NCBI GenBank assembly: GCA_003611875.1
Contig: RAYY01000016.1
Location: 1-64,000 of the forward strand
Reading direction: 5' to 3'
Length of the DNA: 64,000 bases
Origin: a bacterium D16-56
GTDB taxonomy: Bacteria > Bacillota > Clostridia > Lachnospirales > Lachnospiraceae
The notes under the pieces are model-generated. The model searched no databases. It was not told the origin of the DNA and saw nothing but the letters and a program-made list of their open reading frames with translations. This document shows, piece after piece, positions 1 to 8,221 of the stretch (positions within the stretch are counted from its first letter, which is position 1; every line of letters starts with the position of its first letter). The position numbers and the translations under genes are program-made.

Positions 1-1
1 G

Positions 2-133
2 ATCCGGGTCAGCTCAAAAGAAGAATTATCGGAACGAATTTATCAGTATTTTGATGAGATTAATACTGCTCCTGTTGTCTATCACTGGACATATAAAATG
101 AACGAAATAGGAGACGAAGAAGTAAATATTTAA
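2..133 (+). pseudogene. IS630-family transposase, C-terminal tail (partial)
   Basis: An open frame runs in from the window edge and stops at 131-133. The 43 visible residues contain YFDEINTAPVVYHWTYKM, which resembles the extreme C-terminus of IS630-family DDE transposases (a YxxxxNxxPVVYHWxYK-like ending). The catalytic domain lies off the window, so activity cannot be judged. The following reading frame (to 558) has no start codon near this point, which suggests the element landed inside that gene. No terminal inverted repeat could be identified by eye. The family name rests on a recalled motif only. Confidence 0.55.
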
Positions 134-558
134 CTATTCGTTATTTAATATTCGATGTACTAGAAGAAAAAATTGATTCTGGTGCAATTACCTCTGATGA
201 AAAGAGAGAACAGATTGCTGAAAAGCTCAAGCAAATTGCTAAGAAGCGTGAGGTTGAAGAAAAAACTGTCCGAAATGCGCAAGTGCGTGGCACATTTGAT
301 GTTGACCGCAAAGAAACGGTTGAGAAAGTGTTGTCGCAGACGGAGATAGCAGCGAGAAAGGTTACTTCGTTAAATAAGAAAGTCATTAATGCTGATTATG
401 CAACCAAGCATGATTTACCAACCTCGTATAGTCGAGATGAGCGGAAGCTATATCAGCGTATTATTACTGTAATTGATACATTCTTCAACGAAGAGCCTGA
501 GACAGCAGAAAAACTGAGAGAGGCTATAAAATCTGAACTGAGCGTGAAAAAGAAATGA
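134..558 (+). pseudogene. C-terminal fragment of an unknown protein, truncated by the IS
   Basis: The frame is open from about position 97 to the stop at 556-558, with no plausible ATG; the only in-frame start-like codon is GTG at 283, deep in the sequence. The product is about 140 residues, highly charged (many E, K and R), with a predicted helical EEKREQIAEKLKQIAKKREVEEK stretch likely to form a coiled coil. Its end overlaps the radical SAM start by 4 bases (ATGA), so the two were translationally coupled. I do not recognise the family. Most likely it is the remaining tail of a longer protein whose front was removed by the insertion upstream. Confidence 0.5.
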
Positions 559-2231
559 GAGTTTTATTAGTCGAACCAAATTATAAAAATAAATATCCTC
601 CAATGGGATTAATGAAAATAAGTACATACCATAAGAGGTTGGGAGATGAGGTGCAGTTTGTCAAAGGCTTTGATCACAGTGTAGATAAAAAAGTTTGGGA
701 TAGAATCTATATTACCACTCTATTTACCTTTGATTTTGATGTGGATGTGAAAACCATCAATCATTATAAATTGCTGGTAAACAACATTGATGATCTTTAT
801 GTTGGTGGCATTATGGCATCGCTTATGCCGGAGAAAATCGTAGAAGCAACAGGAATTGATCGTTTTCATATTTTGACTGGGTTGTTCACTGACACTTCGG
901 TGGTTGGTGATAGTAACGATATCAATGTGGACGAATTGCCGCTGGATTATGATATTCTGGAACAGATTGATTATAAGTACCCTGCCGGCGATAATTATTT
1001 TGCTTATACTACCAGAGGATGTCCGAACCATTGTTCTTTTTGTGCGGTACCTATTTTGGAGCCACATTTTCATGTGACAAACAGCATTGTTGATCAGATT
1101 AGGACTATTGACGAAAAATACGGTCCTAAGCAGCACCTTCTACTTTTGGATAATAATATTCTGAATACTGCAGATTTGAAGTCTCTTGTTGATGATTTGT
1201 GTAAAGCGGGATTTGGTCGGGGGGCAAAGTATGTAGATCCTGGTGCATACAATATTGTCATAATGCGTTATCGTAATGGAGACCGAGCAGATTTTCTCAA
1301 TAAGAAGATGGCTACATATTTGGATGGTTTTAAAAAACGTATTAAATCCGCTGAAATGTTAGAAACATTCCTTCAAATTGTCATTGGGGCAGAGGACGCT
1401 GTTGACTATGCACAATATATGCTGGATCATGATAAAGAATTGTCTCCGATCATTGAGAAGTATCGTAACAAAGCAAAAAAAGCACGTTACTTGGACTTTA
1501 ATCAAGGTGTCGACGCAAGAAAGATCAATGACGAAACTATGGAACAGCTTGCTCGGCTTGCGGTTCGTCCTTTGCGTATTGCGTTTGATGATATTCATTT
1601 AAAGGATGTATATTGTCAGGCGGTACGTACTGCATATCGTCATGGTATCAAAGAAATTTCCAATTACATTCTGTTCAATTACAAGGATAAGCCGGAAGAT
1701 TTGTATGAACGTTTACGTATCAACATTGAATTGAATAAGGAATTGGGTATTCAGATTTTTTCATTCCCGATGAAATATTCTCCGATCAGCGAAACAGATC
1801 GCACTTATATCGGCATTAATTGGTGCAAGAAATCAGTCCGTGCAATTTCTGCGATTCTGCAGGTGACAAAGGGCGTTGTGGCAGCTGGGTCCAGTTTTTT
1901 TTATAAGGCATTTGGTAATAATCTGGATGAATATTTTGAACTATTAGCGATGCCCCGGACACTGATTATGTTCCGTTCATATTTTGAAGAGAATGGTACA
2001 ACGACAAAATGGAAGACTCTATATTGCAAACTAAACAATGATCAGAAAAAGCATTTAATGGAATTGGCATCTCTTAATATAGCAGAACTAAGAAATACAC
2101 CTTGGCCAAATGACCTTAAAGATATTCTGGAATTTTATTTGATAAAATATTCTGGCAAAATAGGGCATTCTGACGTGAAATATTTTCAATTATCATTGAT
2201 GGATGACGGCGATGTTGTCACAGAAGATTAA
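555..2231 (+). CDS. Radical SAM protein with B12-binding-like N-terminus
   Basis: A 558-residue protein. The N-terminus (MRVLLVEPNYKNKYPPMGL) has the look of the cobalamin-binding-like Rossmann domain found in front of B12-type radical SAM enzymes. The 4Fe-4S site is CxxxCxxC with Cys 156, 160 and 163, in the context RGCPNHCSFCAVP, which resembles methylthiotransferases and other B12-type members more than viperin. A poorly conserved insert of roughly 100 residues (about 215-320) interrupts the barrel, and the segment after about 330 (YLDFNQGVDARKI) returns to typical radical SAM sequence. The start is fixed by ATGA overlap with the truncated upstream gene. The substrate is unknown; the mobile setting suggests an accessory or defence-related role, but that is inference. 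Confidence 0.8.
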   Translation: MRVLLVEPNYKNKYPPMGLMKISTYHKRLGDEVQFVKGFDHSVDKKVWDRIYITTLFTFDFDVDVKTINHYKLLVNNIDDLYVGGIMASLMPEKIVEATGIDRFHILTGLFTDTSVVGDSNDINVDELPLDYDILEQIDYKYPAGDNYFAYTTRGCPNHCSFCAVPILEPHFHVTNSIVDQIRTIDEKYGPKQHLLLLDNNILNTADLKSLVDDLCKAGFGRGAKYVDPGAYNIVIMRYRNGDRADFLNKKMATYLDGFKKRIKSAEMLETFLQIVIGAEDAVDYAQYMLDHDKELSPIIEKYRNKAKKARYLDFNQGVDARKINDETMEQLARLAVRPLRIAFDDIHLKDVYCQAVRTAYRHGIKEISNYILFNYKDKPEDLYERLRINIELNKELGIQIFSFPMKYSPISETDRTYIGINWCKKSVRAISAILQVTKGVVAAGSSFFYKAFGNNLDEYFELLAMPRTLIMFRSYFEENGTTTKWKTLYCKLNNDQKKHLMELASLNIAELRNTPWPNDLKDILEFYLIKYSGKIGHSDVKYFQLSLMDDGDVVTED

Positions 2232-2635
2232 GAAATAATGGAGATTTTGGAGAAATAGTGGTGGTGATTTCGGATGCTTCAACTTGACACTAATCCACCG
2301 TCAATTTTGCCCTGACTTAGCATTAGCGAACCATACGCTCCACGAAGTTATGCGGGTTTCAGCGATTTTCGCTCAAAAAAAGTGAAAAAAGTTTGTGACA
2401 TTAACTTGACATACGCGGGATATGGGGCGATTTGTGTCGAAAATAGTCTGCCTATGTAAATGAGAGTAGATTTTTAGGGGAATAAGCGCTTTGTTTTTCG
2501 TATATGGTGTCGAATAAAGTGCTTATTATGCATTGTGTGGATTTTATATAAACATTTGGTAGGGCTAAAACGAATAATAATTCATAAATAGCATGGAATT
2601 CTTAGAATGGAAACAGAACTTATGTTCGATATTGA
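2232..2635. other. Non-coding stretch, possibly remains of an insertion sequence
   Basis: No coding frame with a ribosome binding site was seen. The part around 2279-2420 contains TTGACA-type words (2284, 2410) and two similar phrases, CTTGACACTAATCCACCG and CATTAACTTGACATACG. These resemble the terminal multi-repeat regions of IS21-family elements, but no istA or istB coding remains are next to it. Treat it as unexplained intergenic DNA. Confidence 0.35.
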
Positions 2636-2664
2636 TTGAAAAAGTAAAGTTAGTATGGTATACT
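2636..2664 (+). promoter_or_regulatory. Promoter of the KilA-N gene
   Basis: TTGAAA at 2636-2641 and TATACT at 2659-2664, with a 17-base spacer, about 50 bases before the start codon. It gives the KilA-N gene its own transcription unit. Confidence 0.65.
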
Positions 2665-2712
2665 TCTACATGAGTAATAAGATTTTAATCAGTGCCATAT
2701 GGGAGAAGAAGG

Positions 2713-3555
2713 ATGGGAAAAAATAAAGTAATTGTGGTGCAAAACATTAACGTTTCTGTTTCAGAGGGAAATTTTGATGATTATATCTGTATTACTGATA
2801 TTGCAAAAGCTAAAGTTGGTGAGTCCCGAGGAGCAGATGTTGTAAAAAACTGGATGCGAAACAGAGCAACTTTGGAATTTTTAGGTACATGGGAGCAAAT
2901 CTATAATTCTGCTTTTAAAGTGGTCGAATTCGACCACTTTAAAAGTGAAGCAGGTTTACATACATTTGTATTAAGTGTTTCGGAATGGATTGAAAAGACA
3001 GAAGCAATAGGATTATTTGTGAAACGTGGAAAATATGGAGGAACGTATGCGCATAAAGATATTGCATTTGAATTTGCTTCGGCGATCAGCCCTGTTTTTA
3101 AACTATATTTGATCAAAGAATTTCAAAGACTCAAGGAAGTGGAGAATGATGCAAAGAAAATTGAGTGGAATGCAAAAAGATTTCTGTCTAAAAACAATTA
3201 TCTGATTCAAACAGATGCGGTTAAAAATTACTTGATTCCGTCAGAAAATTATAAAGAAAATTTAGAGTGGCTGGCATATGCAGAAGAAGCGGATATTTTG
3301 AATGTTGCATTATTCGGATTTACTGCAAAAGCATGGAGGGATGAAAATCCTGAATTGGCAAAAAAGAATAATGTAAGAGATTTTGCTTCAATAAATGAAC
3401 TTACAGTTTTGTCTAATTTGGAAACACATAATGCACAAATGATTCGTGAGGGTAGAAGTAAGGCAGAAAGATTTCAAATTTTAAAAGAGATTGCAGAATA
3501 TCAGTTGAATATTCTTAAAGCGGCGGAAAAAATAAAATTGATTGAGGAAAAGTGA
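2713..3555 (+). CDS. KilA-N domain protein
   Basis: A 280-residue protein of the KilA-N DNA-binding family, common in phages and mobile islands. KilA-N features are visible: DDYICITDIAKAK near the start, a tryptophan-rich WMRNRATLEFLGTWEQIYN segment, the family phrase FKVVEFDHFKSEAG, the GKYGGTYAHKDIAFEFASAISP core and KLYLIKEFQRLK. The C-terminal half is helical and lysine/glutamate rich. ATG 2713 is chosen because GGGAGA lies at 2701-2706; the frame could extend to GTG 2692 but without a better site. Its FKVVEFDHFK codons form the perfect palindrome at 2912-2945. The role in the cell is unknown; such proteins are often regulatory or phage-antirepressor-like. Confidence 0.75.
   Translation: MGKNKVIVVQNINVSVSEGNFDDYICITDIAKAKVGESRGADVVKNWMRNRATLEFLGTWEQIYNSAFKVVEFDHFKSEAGLHTFVLSVSEWIEKTEAIGLFVKRGKYGGTYAHKDIAFEFASAISPVFKLYLIKEFQRLKEVENDAKKIEWNAKRFLSKNNYLIQTDAVKNYLIPSENYKENLEWLAYAEEADILNVALFGFTAKAWRDENPELAKKNNVRDFASINELTVLSNLETHNAQMIREGRSKAERFQILKEIAEYQLNILKAAEKIKLIEEK
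2912..2945. repeat. Perfect 34-bp palindrome inside the KilA-N gene
   Basis: The left arm CTTTTAAAGTGGTCGAA is followed with no loop by its exact reverse complement, 17+17 bases. It encodes AFKVVEFDHFK, a conserved stretch of KilA-N proteins. A perfect palindrome of this length inside coding sequence is unlikely by chance and may be a protein-binding site or cruciform. Confidence 0.95.
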
Positions 3556-3580
3556 TATATAAGTATGATGTTTAAATATT

Positions 3581-5103
3581 CCTGGATCCGTGAACCTTGC
3601 TATATGTTTTTATCAAAATAGCCGCTGCTTATGGCTCTTTGTTAGAGTTTTAGATATTCCTGATAGTTAACCCAATGGGTTAATGCAAAATATGGATCTT
3701 TTGATGCATTACAACGCAACATCCTGTATAATGTATGTATTGATTGACACATGGAGGCGTTATGATGAAAAAGATACATATAGAGTTCAGCGATGAGCGT
3801 CTGATTACCCCCAGCGGGCTCGTGTTTGTGGGACAAATCCTTGGCAAAAGCAATTTTGTAAAGAAGATCAACCGGGCGCCCATATCCAATGAATATCTGC
3901 AAAAGCAGATTAAAAATGGCGATATCCTTCTGACCGATATCGGCATGCTCTGCCAAGGAAAACCACAGTATGAGGCAGTCCGTGAAATGATGGACGATCC
4001 AGACTATTACAAGTACGCTCTCGGGATTTCGTATACCATTCCCTCAGCGGAAACCCTGCGGCAGCGGTTCAATATGATCGGGGATTCCCTGCGCAGTGAC
4101 ATCCTACAGGCGAATGTCGATCTGCTGCGTGAAATGAAGATCGAACCCTCCGCACTCAAAAATGGATATGTACCGGTGGATATAGATGTGACACCGTTTG
4201 ATAACTCGAAGACGAAAAAGGAGGGCGTTTCTCGCACATACAAAGGATTTGACGGCTATGCGCCAATCATGGCCTATATCGGGGCAGAAGGTTCCTTCAT
4301 CATCAAGCGCAATCCGCGGCAGGAGAGCAAGGAGGAATGGCTGGAATCCGTAAGGGACTGCTGCACGAACATCCAAAAGCCGCGGGAGGGAAAAACGGCT
4401 ATGCGGGGCAGACATTCCGCGATGTGACATACACCCTGCCGGATAAAACGGAAAAGACCGTCGGTATCCGGACAATATATGAGATTATCGAGCGTACCAT
4501 AGACAAACACGGGCAGTTTTTCCTTGTTCCGGACATTGAACTTGGCACATACTGGACAAACCTTCCCCTGGCGGATCAGGAAATCATCGATCTCTACCAT
4601 GCCCATGGAGAAAGCGAGCAGTATCACAGGGAGATCAAGACAGATATGGATGTTGAACGACTGCCCTCCGGGAAATTTGAAAGCAACAAGCTGGTGCTGG
4701 AACTGACTGTGATTGCCTATAATATCCTGCGGATCATTGGTCAGGAATCCCTAAAAAAACGGGATGACCCGGAATGGAAGAAAGTACGCCGACGCAGGAT
4801 CCGCGCGGTTATCAGCAACCTCATGCAGTTTGCGGGTCATCTGACGGAGCACGCCGGACGGTTGGTGTTGTCCATCGGCAAAAGCAACCGGTGGAGGTTC
4901 ACGTTCAAACGGATCTATGACAGCTTTGCTTTAGTAACCTGATGCCCTATAACTGAATAGGCTGGCGCAGGTATTTATCTGTACTGCGGTCTGTTTGCTG
5001 ACCTCTAATGTATGAATTTATCAAGGATTGGCTAAAAATTTAAGCGTGATATGAGGCGTTACAGTACGCTTCATATATTTGAACTAAGGTTCACGGATTC
5101 AGG
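3581..5103 (+). mobile_element. Defective IS1380-family insertion sequence
   Basis: The terminal inverted repeats are visible: CCTGGATCCGTGAACCTT at 3581-3598 and its complement (17 of 18 matching) at 5086-5103. They enclose a damaged IS1380-type transposase. The flanks are TATT on the left and TATA on the right, so a clean 4-base target duplication is not seen. At 1523 bp it is shorter than intact members because of the transposase deletion. Immediately right of the element the sequence runs straight into a headless ATPase frame, so it either inserted into that gene or promoted a deletion. Confidence 0.85.
3765..4942 (+). pseudogene. IS1380-family transposase, internally deleted and frameshifted
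   Basis: The start MKKIHIEFSDERLITPSGL and the phrase VPVDIDVTPFDNSKTKKEG, which carries the first catalytic aspartates, are typical of clostridial IS1380 transposases. Around 4285-4297 the frame jumps from AYIGAEG directly to FIIKRNPRQESKEEW; the segment of about 60-70 residues that should carry the next catalytic Asp (LRLDSGND in relatives, from memory) is missing. A further frameshift lies near 4385-4400, after which the frame YAGQTFRDVTY...YHAHGESEQYHREIKTDMDVERLPSG continues to the stop at 4942. Both lesions should abolish transposition. ATG 3765 has GGAGG at 3753-3757. Confidence 0.85.
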
Positions 5104-5547
5104 TATAAAAGAAAGGTTATCCATGATATTGAGCCTTTGCTGCATGTGTACACGGCAAAAAATTTACAGCAGAAGTTTTGTGGTAAAAGTATATTTATTT
5201 TAACAGATGATAAAATGGAAAAATTCCAATTGATTCATTCTGCAAAAGATAATCATGATATTTTATATAATATGAGTTCAGGGCAGCTTGCAGCCGTTTT
5301 GTTATCTTTTCTGTTGTGTATGAACCAGGTATATGCGCAACAGCAATCTTTGCCTGTTATGCTTATAGATGATCCTATTCAGATAATTGATGATGTGAAT
5401 ATGGTAGGATTGGTGGATATCCTGCGTTTTGAATTTAAAGATACACAAATATTTATTTCGACACATGAGCAAAAGTTTGAATGGTATTTAAAGCATGAAA
5501 TCTTGGGCAGGAACTGGTTACAATATGGGATGCAGAGCTTCGGCTAA
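5104..5547 (+). pseudogene. C-terminal fragment of an SMC/RecN-like ABC ATPase
   Basis: The frame is open from the exact edge of the IS1380 repeat at 5104 and has lost its N-terminus, including Walker A. What remains shows the ABC signature (NMSSGQLAAVLLS), Walker B with a hydrophobic strand and acidic pair (LPVMLIDDPIQIID), a D-loop-like region and the switch histidine (IFISTHEQ). This arrangement fits the C-terminal lobe of SbcC/RecN-type or defence-associated AAA/ABC ATPases. The last residues after STHEQKFEWYLKHEI drift out of a sensible frame, and the neighbouring frame picks up at 5499. Without its N-terminal lobe it cannot hydrolyse ATP. Confidence 0.7.
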
Positions 5548-6038
5548 GGAATGAAAAAGCGCATATAGAGTGGAAAAAAGATTTAAATATAGCAGAAGAT
5601 AATAAGTATAGCTTTTACAGTGAATTTTATGAAAGACGTTTTCGAGGACAGCCGGTGGATGGGTATAATTATCTGGAAAAACTAATGGAACATACCAGAC
5701 CTAGTATCGGATATGTCATGCTTTCCGATTCTATTGATAGGTTTACGGAGGTATTGCTAGGGGGCAAAGAGTTTGGGAAGGTGAAACTCGTAGAAGATAA
5801 AACAGAAGAAGGGGAAATTAGCCAGGCTGTTGAAAAGATTACAAGTCAGGCGGATCAGCAACGGTTATATAGAGAGGCTGTTGCACTACATAATAGTGGT
5901 AACTATGAAGATGCGTGGGAGATAGAAAAGCAGTTAGTAAATTTGAATGCAGAATATGGAAAAAGTGTGCTGGTGATATTTGATAGGTATCAGGAATTAT
6001 ATTGCTGGGATGTGCGGCTGCTTTTTTACAGCTGCTGA
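5499..6038 (+). pseudogene. Unrecognised fragment, weakly SIR2-like
   Basis: A frame opens at 5499 inside the end of the ATPase fragment and runs to 6038 with no ribosome binding site; the first in-frame GTG is at 5658. The stretch WKKDLNIAEDNKYSFYSEFYER, then YLEKLMEHTRPSIGYVMLSDSI, faintly resembles the segment of defence-type SIR2 proteins that precedes the catalytic TTNFD motif, but that motif and the glycine-rich NAD loop are absent. The tail DQQRLYREAVALHNSGNYEDAWEIEKQ looks like one TPR-type helix pair. It is probably two joined gene remnants. Function cannot be assigned. Confidence 0.35.
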
Positions 6039-6258
6039 TGCTGCGCTTTGGAGCAAGAGGGCAGACTTTGGATTATGCGGTTGCTTCTACAGGAATTCAG
6101 CTATAGGGATACCTTTTTACATCGTAGGAACGGCAACAGCTATGCTGATTCGGGAGGACGGCAAACCCCAATATGCCATGTGTGCTGCTATTGTGGGAGC
6201 CATTTGGAATACGATTTTTAATGGTTGTTTTGTTCTGATATGTGATGTATACTTATAA
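6024..6258 (+). pseudogene. MATE-family transporter remnant
   Basis: Two frames read as consecutive pieces of a MATE efflux protein: LLMLRFGARGQTLDYAVASTGIQ up to about 6092, then after a frameshift IGIPFYIVGTATAMLIREDGKPQYAMCAAIVGAIWNTIFNGCFVL to the stop at 6258. The second piece matches the MATE pattern of a proline-containing helix followed by RxDGxPxxAMxxxxxGAxxN. Only about 75 residues of roughly 450 survive. Confidence 0.55.
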
Positions 6259-6327
6259 ACAAATAAGGATAGACCTGATTGAGCTGTGAAAAGAAGGACT
6301 AATATGAGGTCATATTTATTCCGGAAT

Positions 6328-6519
6328 ATGAAACGAGTGATTGTGATTGGCAGCCCCGGTGCAGGGAAAAGAATTTGGCAGAGAGGCTGTCAAGCTTGCG
6401 TTAGATTTTATCAAGAAGTTTCCTGTGATATGGCTGGGTATTGCCGGTTGTCATATGAGCCGGAGATATATCATCTGAATGAAGAAGAAACCGTACTTGT
6501 ATTTGAGGTGAAGAAGAAA
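6328..6519 (+). pseudogene. Remnants of a P-loop kinase and a GNAT acetyltransferase
   Basis: MKRVIVIGSPGAGK from 6328 is the start of an adenylate-kinase-like P-loop protein. It breaks off after the Walker A motif, and the sequence continues in another frame as GKEFGREAVKLALDFIKKFP, which resembles the acetyl-CoA-binding part of small GNAT acetyltransferases, and then in scrambled frames to about 6510. The open frame happens to run into the intact GNAT gene at 6520, but the N-terminal 78 codons are not part of it. Confidence 0.45.
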
Positions 6520-7056
6520 ATGAAAACAGAACGCCTGATTCTGCGCCGCTGGGAGGACAGTGATGCAGAGGATTTATACAGATATGCCAGTGATCCTGAT
6601 GTGGGTCCGATTGCCGGATGGCCGCCTCATCAGAGCATAGATGAGAGCAGAGATGTGATAAAAAATATCTTTAACGGCAAAGAAGCTTATGCCATTTGCA
6701 TGAAAGAAGATGGGAAAGCTATCGGCGCCATAGAACTGAAGCTGAACGGACATACGGATATGACTGACCGGGACGATGAGTGTGAACTTGGCTACTGGCT
6801 CGGAAAGCCGTTTTGGGGTCAGGGTATCATGCCTGAAGCTGTGAAGGAAATGCTCCGTCATGCCTTTGAGGATTGCGGAATGCAGAAGGTCTGGATCGGA
6901 TATTATGAGGGTAATACAAAGTCCAAACGAGTTCAGGAGAAATGCGGATTCCAGTATCAGTGGAGGTCTGAGGATGTGGATGTTCCTTTGATGCACGAGA
7001 AGAGGACGGGGCATGTGAGCCTGATGACAAAGGAAGATTGGCTGTCAGAAAGGTAA
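6520..7056 (+). CDS. GNAT acetyltransferase, RimJ/RimL type
   Basis: A 178-residue protein starting MKTERLILRRWEDSDAEDLY, the classic N-terminus of RimJ/RimL-like N-acetyltransferases. The acetyl-CoA-binding part is the ELGYWLGKPFWGQGIMPEAVKEMLRHAF segment (QGxxxE version of the Q/RxxGxG/A loop), followed by KVWIGYYEGNTKSKRVQEKCGF, the family's usual NxxSxxxxxKxGF-like ending. ATG 6520 is preferred over upstream starts because the residues before it belong to decayed genes. Family members acetylate ribosomal proteins, amino acids or antibiotics; the substrate here is unknown. It is the first intact non-mobile gene in the window. Confidence 0.85.
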   Translation: MKTERLILRRWEDSDAEDLYRYASDPDVGPIAGWPPHQSIDESRDVIKNIFNGKEAYAICMKEDGKAIGAIELKLNGHTDMTDRDDECELGYWLGKPFWGQGIMPEAVKEMLRHAFEDCGMQKVWIGYYEGNTKSKRVQEKCGFQYQWRSEDVDVPLMHEKRTGHVSLMTKEDWLSER

Positions 7057-7135
7057 ATCAAAGACTACATGAAAGAAAGCAGATAACATGATAATAAAAG
7101 GTGAAATCCCAATTCTTGAATAAATACTTGATTAG

Positions 7136-7160
7136 AAGCGCCTCCGGCCATGGGACTTTT
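7136..7160 (-). repeat. Short copy of a dispersed GGCCGGAGGCG element
   Basis: Read on the minus strand this is AAGTCCCATGGCCGGAGGCG, closely matching the hairpin-bearing core at 57611-57630 and, more loosely, 63554-63577. It lies alone between the GNAT and molybdopterin-binding genes. Confidence 0.45.
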
Positions 7161-7189
7161 AAAGTAATTAGAGAAAAGGCGGAAGAATA

Positions 7190-8221
7190 ATGAGAGAGAT
7201 CAGAACAAAGGATGCTGTCGGACATGTGCTTTGCCATGATGTTACCCAGATTATTAAGGGAGTGACAAAGGATGCAGTATTTTGCAAAGGGCACATTATC
7301 ACAGAGGAAGATATTCCGGTATTGTTAAGTGTGGGAAAGGACCATTTATATGTGTGGGAGAATAATGAGCATATGATTCATGAGAATGAGGCGGCGGTTA
7401 TTCTCTATTCTCTCTGTGAAAATGAACATATGCGGCCTTCAAAGGTGAAGGAGGGGAAAATAGAAGTCATTGCAGAATGCGACGGTTTGCTAAAGGTGGA
7501 CAAGGATCGCTTAAACCGTGTCAATGGTCTGGGGGAGATGATGATTGCCTCCCGGCACGGCAATTTTCCGGTGAAGGCGGGAGAGAAAATTGCAGGGACA
7601 AGAATCATTCCTCTTTTGATCGAGAAGGAGAAAATGGCACGGGCAAAAGAAGTATGCAAGGGCAGACCGATTCTTCAGCTTATGCCCTTTTTACAGAAGA
7701 AAGCAGGGATTGTGGTAACCGGAAATGAGGTGTACTATGGAAGGCTTCAGGATACTTTTACTCCGGTTATTGAAGAAAAGCTGGCAGAATACGATGTGGA
7801 AATCATTGGGCATGAGGTAAGTGATGATAATCATGAAAGGATTACTGCCTGTATTCGGAGATTACTGGAGCGTGGGGCAGATCTGATTCTTTGTACAGGC
7901 GGGATGAGTGTGGATCCGGATGACCGCACGCCGCTGGCGATTAAAAATACAGGGGCCAGGATCGTAACCTATGGAGCGCCGGTGCTTCCTGGCGCCATGT
8001 TCCTTTTAGCATATTATGAAGATGATATTCCGATTATGGGGCTTCCGGGCTGTGTCATGTATGCAAAAAGAACGATTTTTGATCTGGTGCTTCCGCGGAT
8101 TATGGCAGGAGAAAAGCTTAAGGAAAAGGATATTTCTATTCTGGGAGAGGGAGGGCTTTGCCTGTCCTGCTCGATATGTACATTTCCAAACTGTGGATTT
8201 GGGAAGGGAGGGAACTGCTAG
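7190..8221 (+). CDS. Molybdopterin-binding protein, MoeA/MogA-like
   Basis: A 343-residue protein. The N-terminal half (TKDAVGHVLCHDVTQI) resembles MoeA domain I. The C-terminal half is a MoaB/Mog-type molybdopterin-binding fold with GIVVTGNEVYYG, the phosphate-binding TGGMSVDPDDRTP loop (residues 236-248) and IMGLPGCVMY. It ends in a cysteine-rich tail, CLSCSICTFPNCGFGKG, typical of the clostridial members of this family, where it may bind metal. It probably handles molybdopterin or assists molybdate insertion. It abuts moaC (the stop at 8219-8221 is directly followed by the moaC ATG), so it opens a moco operon. The ribosome binding site is AAGGCGGA. Confidence 0.8.
   Translation: MREIRTKDAVGHVLCHDVTQIIKGVTKDAVFCKGHIITEEDIPVLLSVGKDHLYVWENNEHMIHENEAAVILYSLCENEHMRPSKVKEGKIEVIAECDGLLKVDKDRLNRVNGLGEMMIASRHGNFPVKAGEKIAGTRIIPLLIEKEKMARAKEVCKGRPILQLMPFLQKKAGIVVTGNEVYYGRLQDTFTPVIEEKLAEYDVEIIGHEVSDDNHERITACIRRLLERGADLILCTGGMSVDPDDRTPLAIKNTGARIVTYGAPVLPGAMFLLAYYEDDIPIMGLPGCVMYAKRTIFDLVLPRIMAGEKLKEKDISILGEGGLCLSCSICTFPNCGFGKGGNC

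Noticed and set aside
555-2231. Viperin-like antiviral radical SAM enzyme
   Set aside because: The cluster context RGCPNHCSFCAVP and the B12-binding-like N-terminus fit methylthiotransferase/B12-type enzymes, and the length is well above that of viperins.
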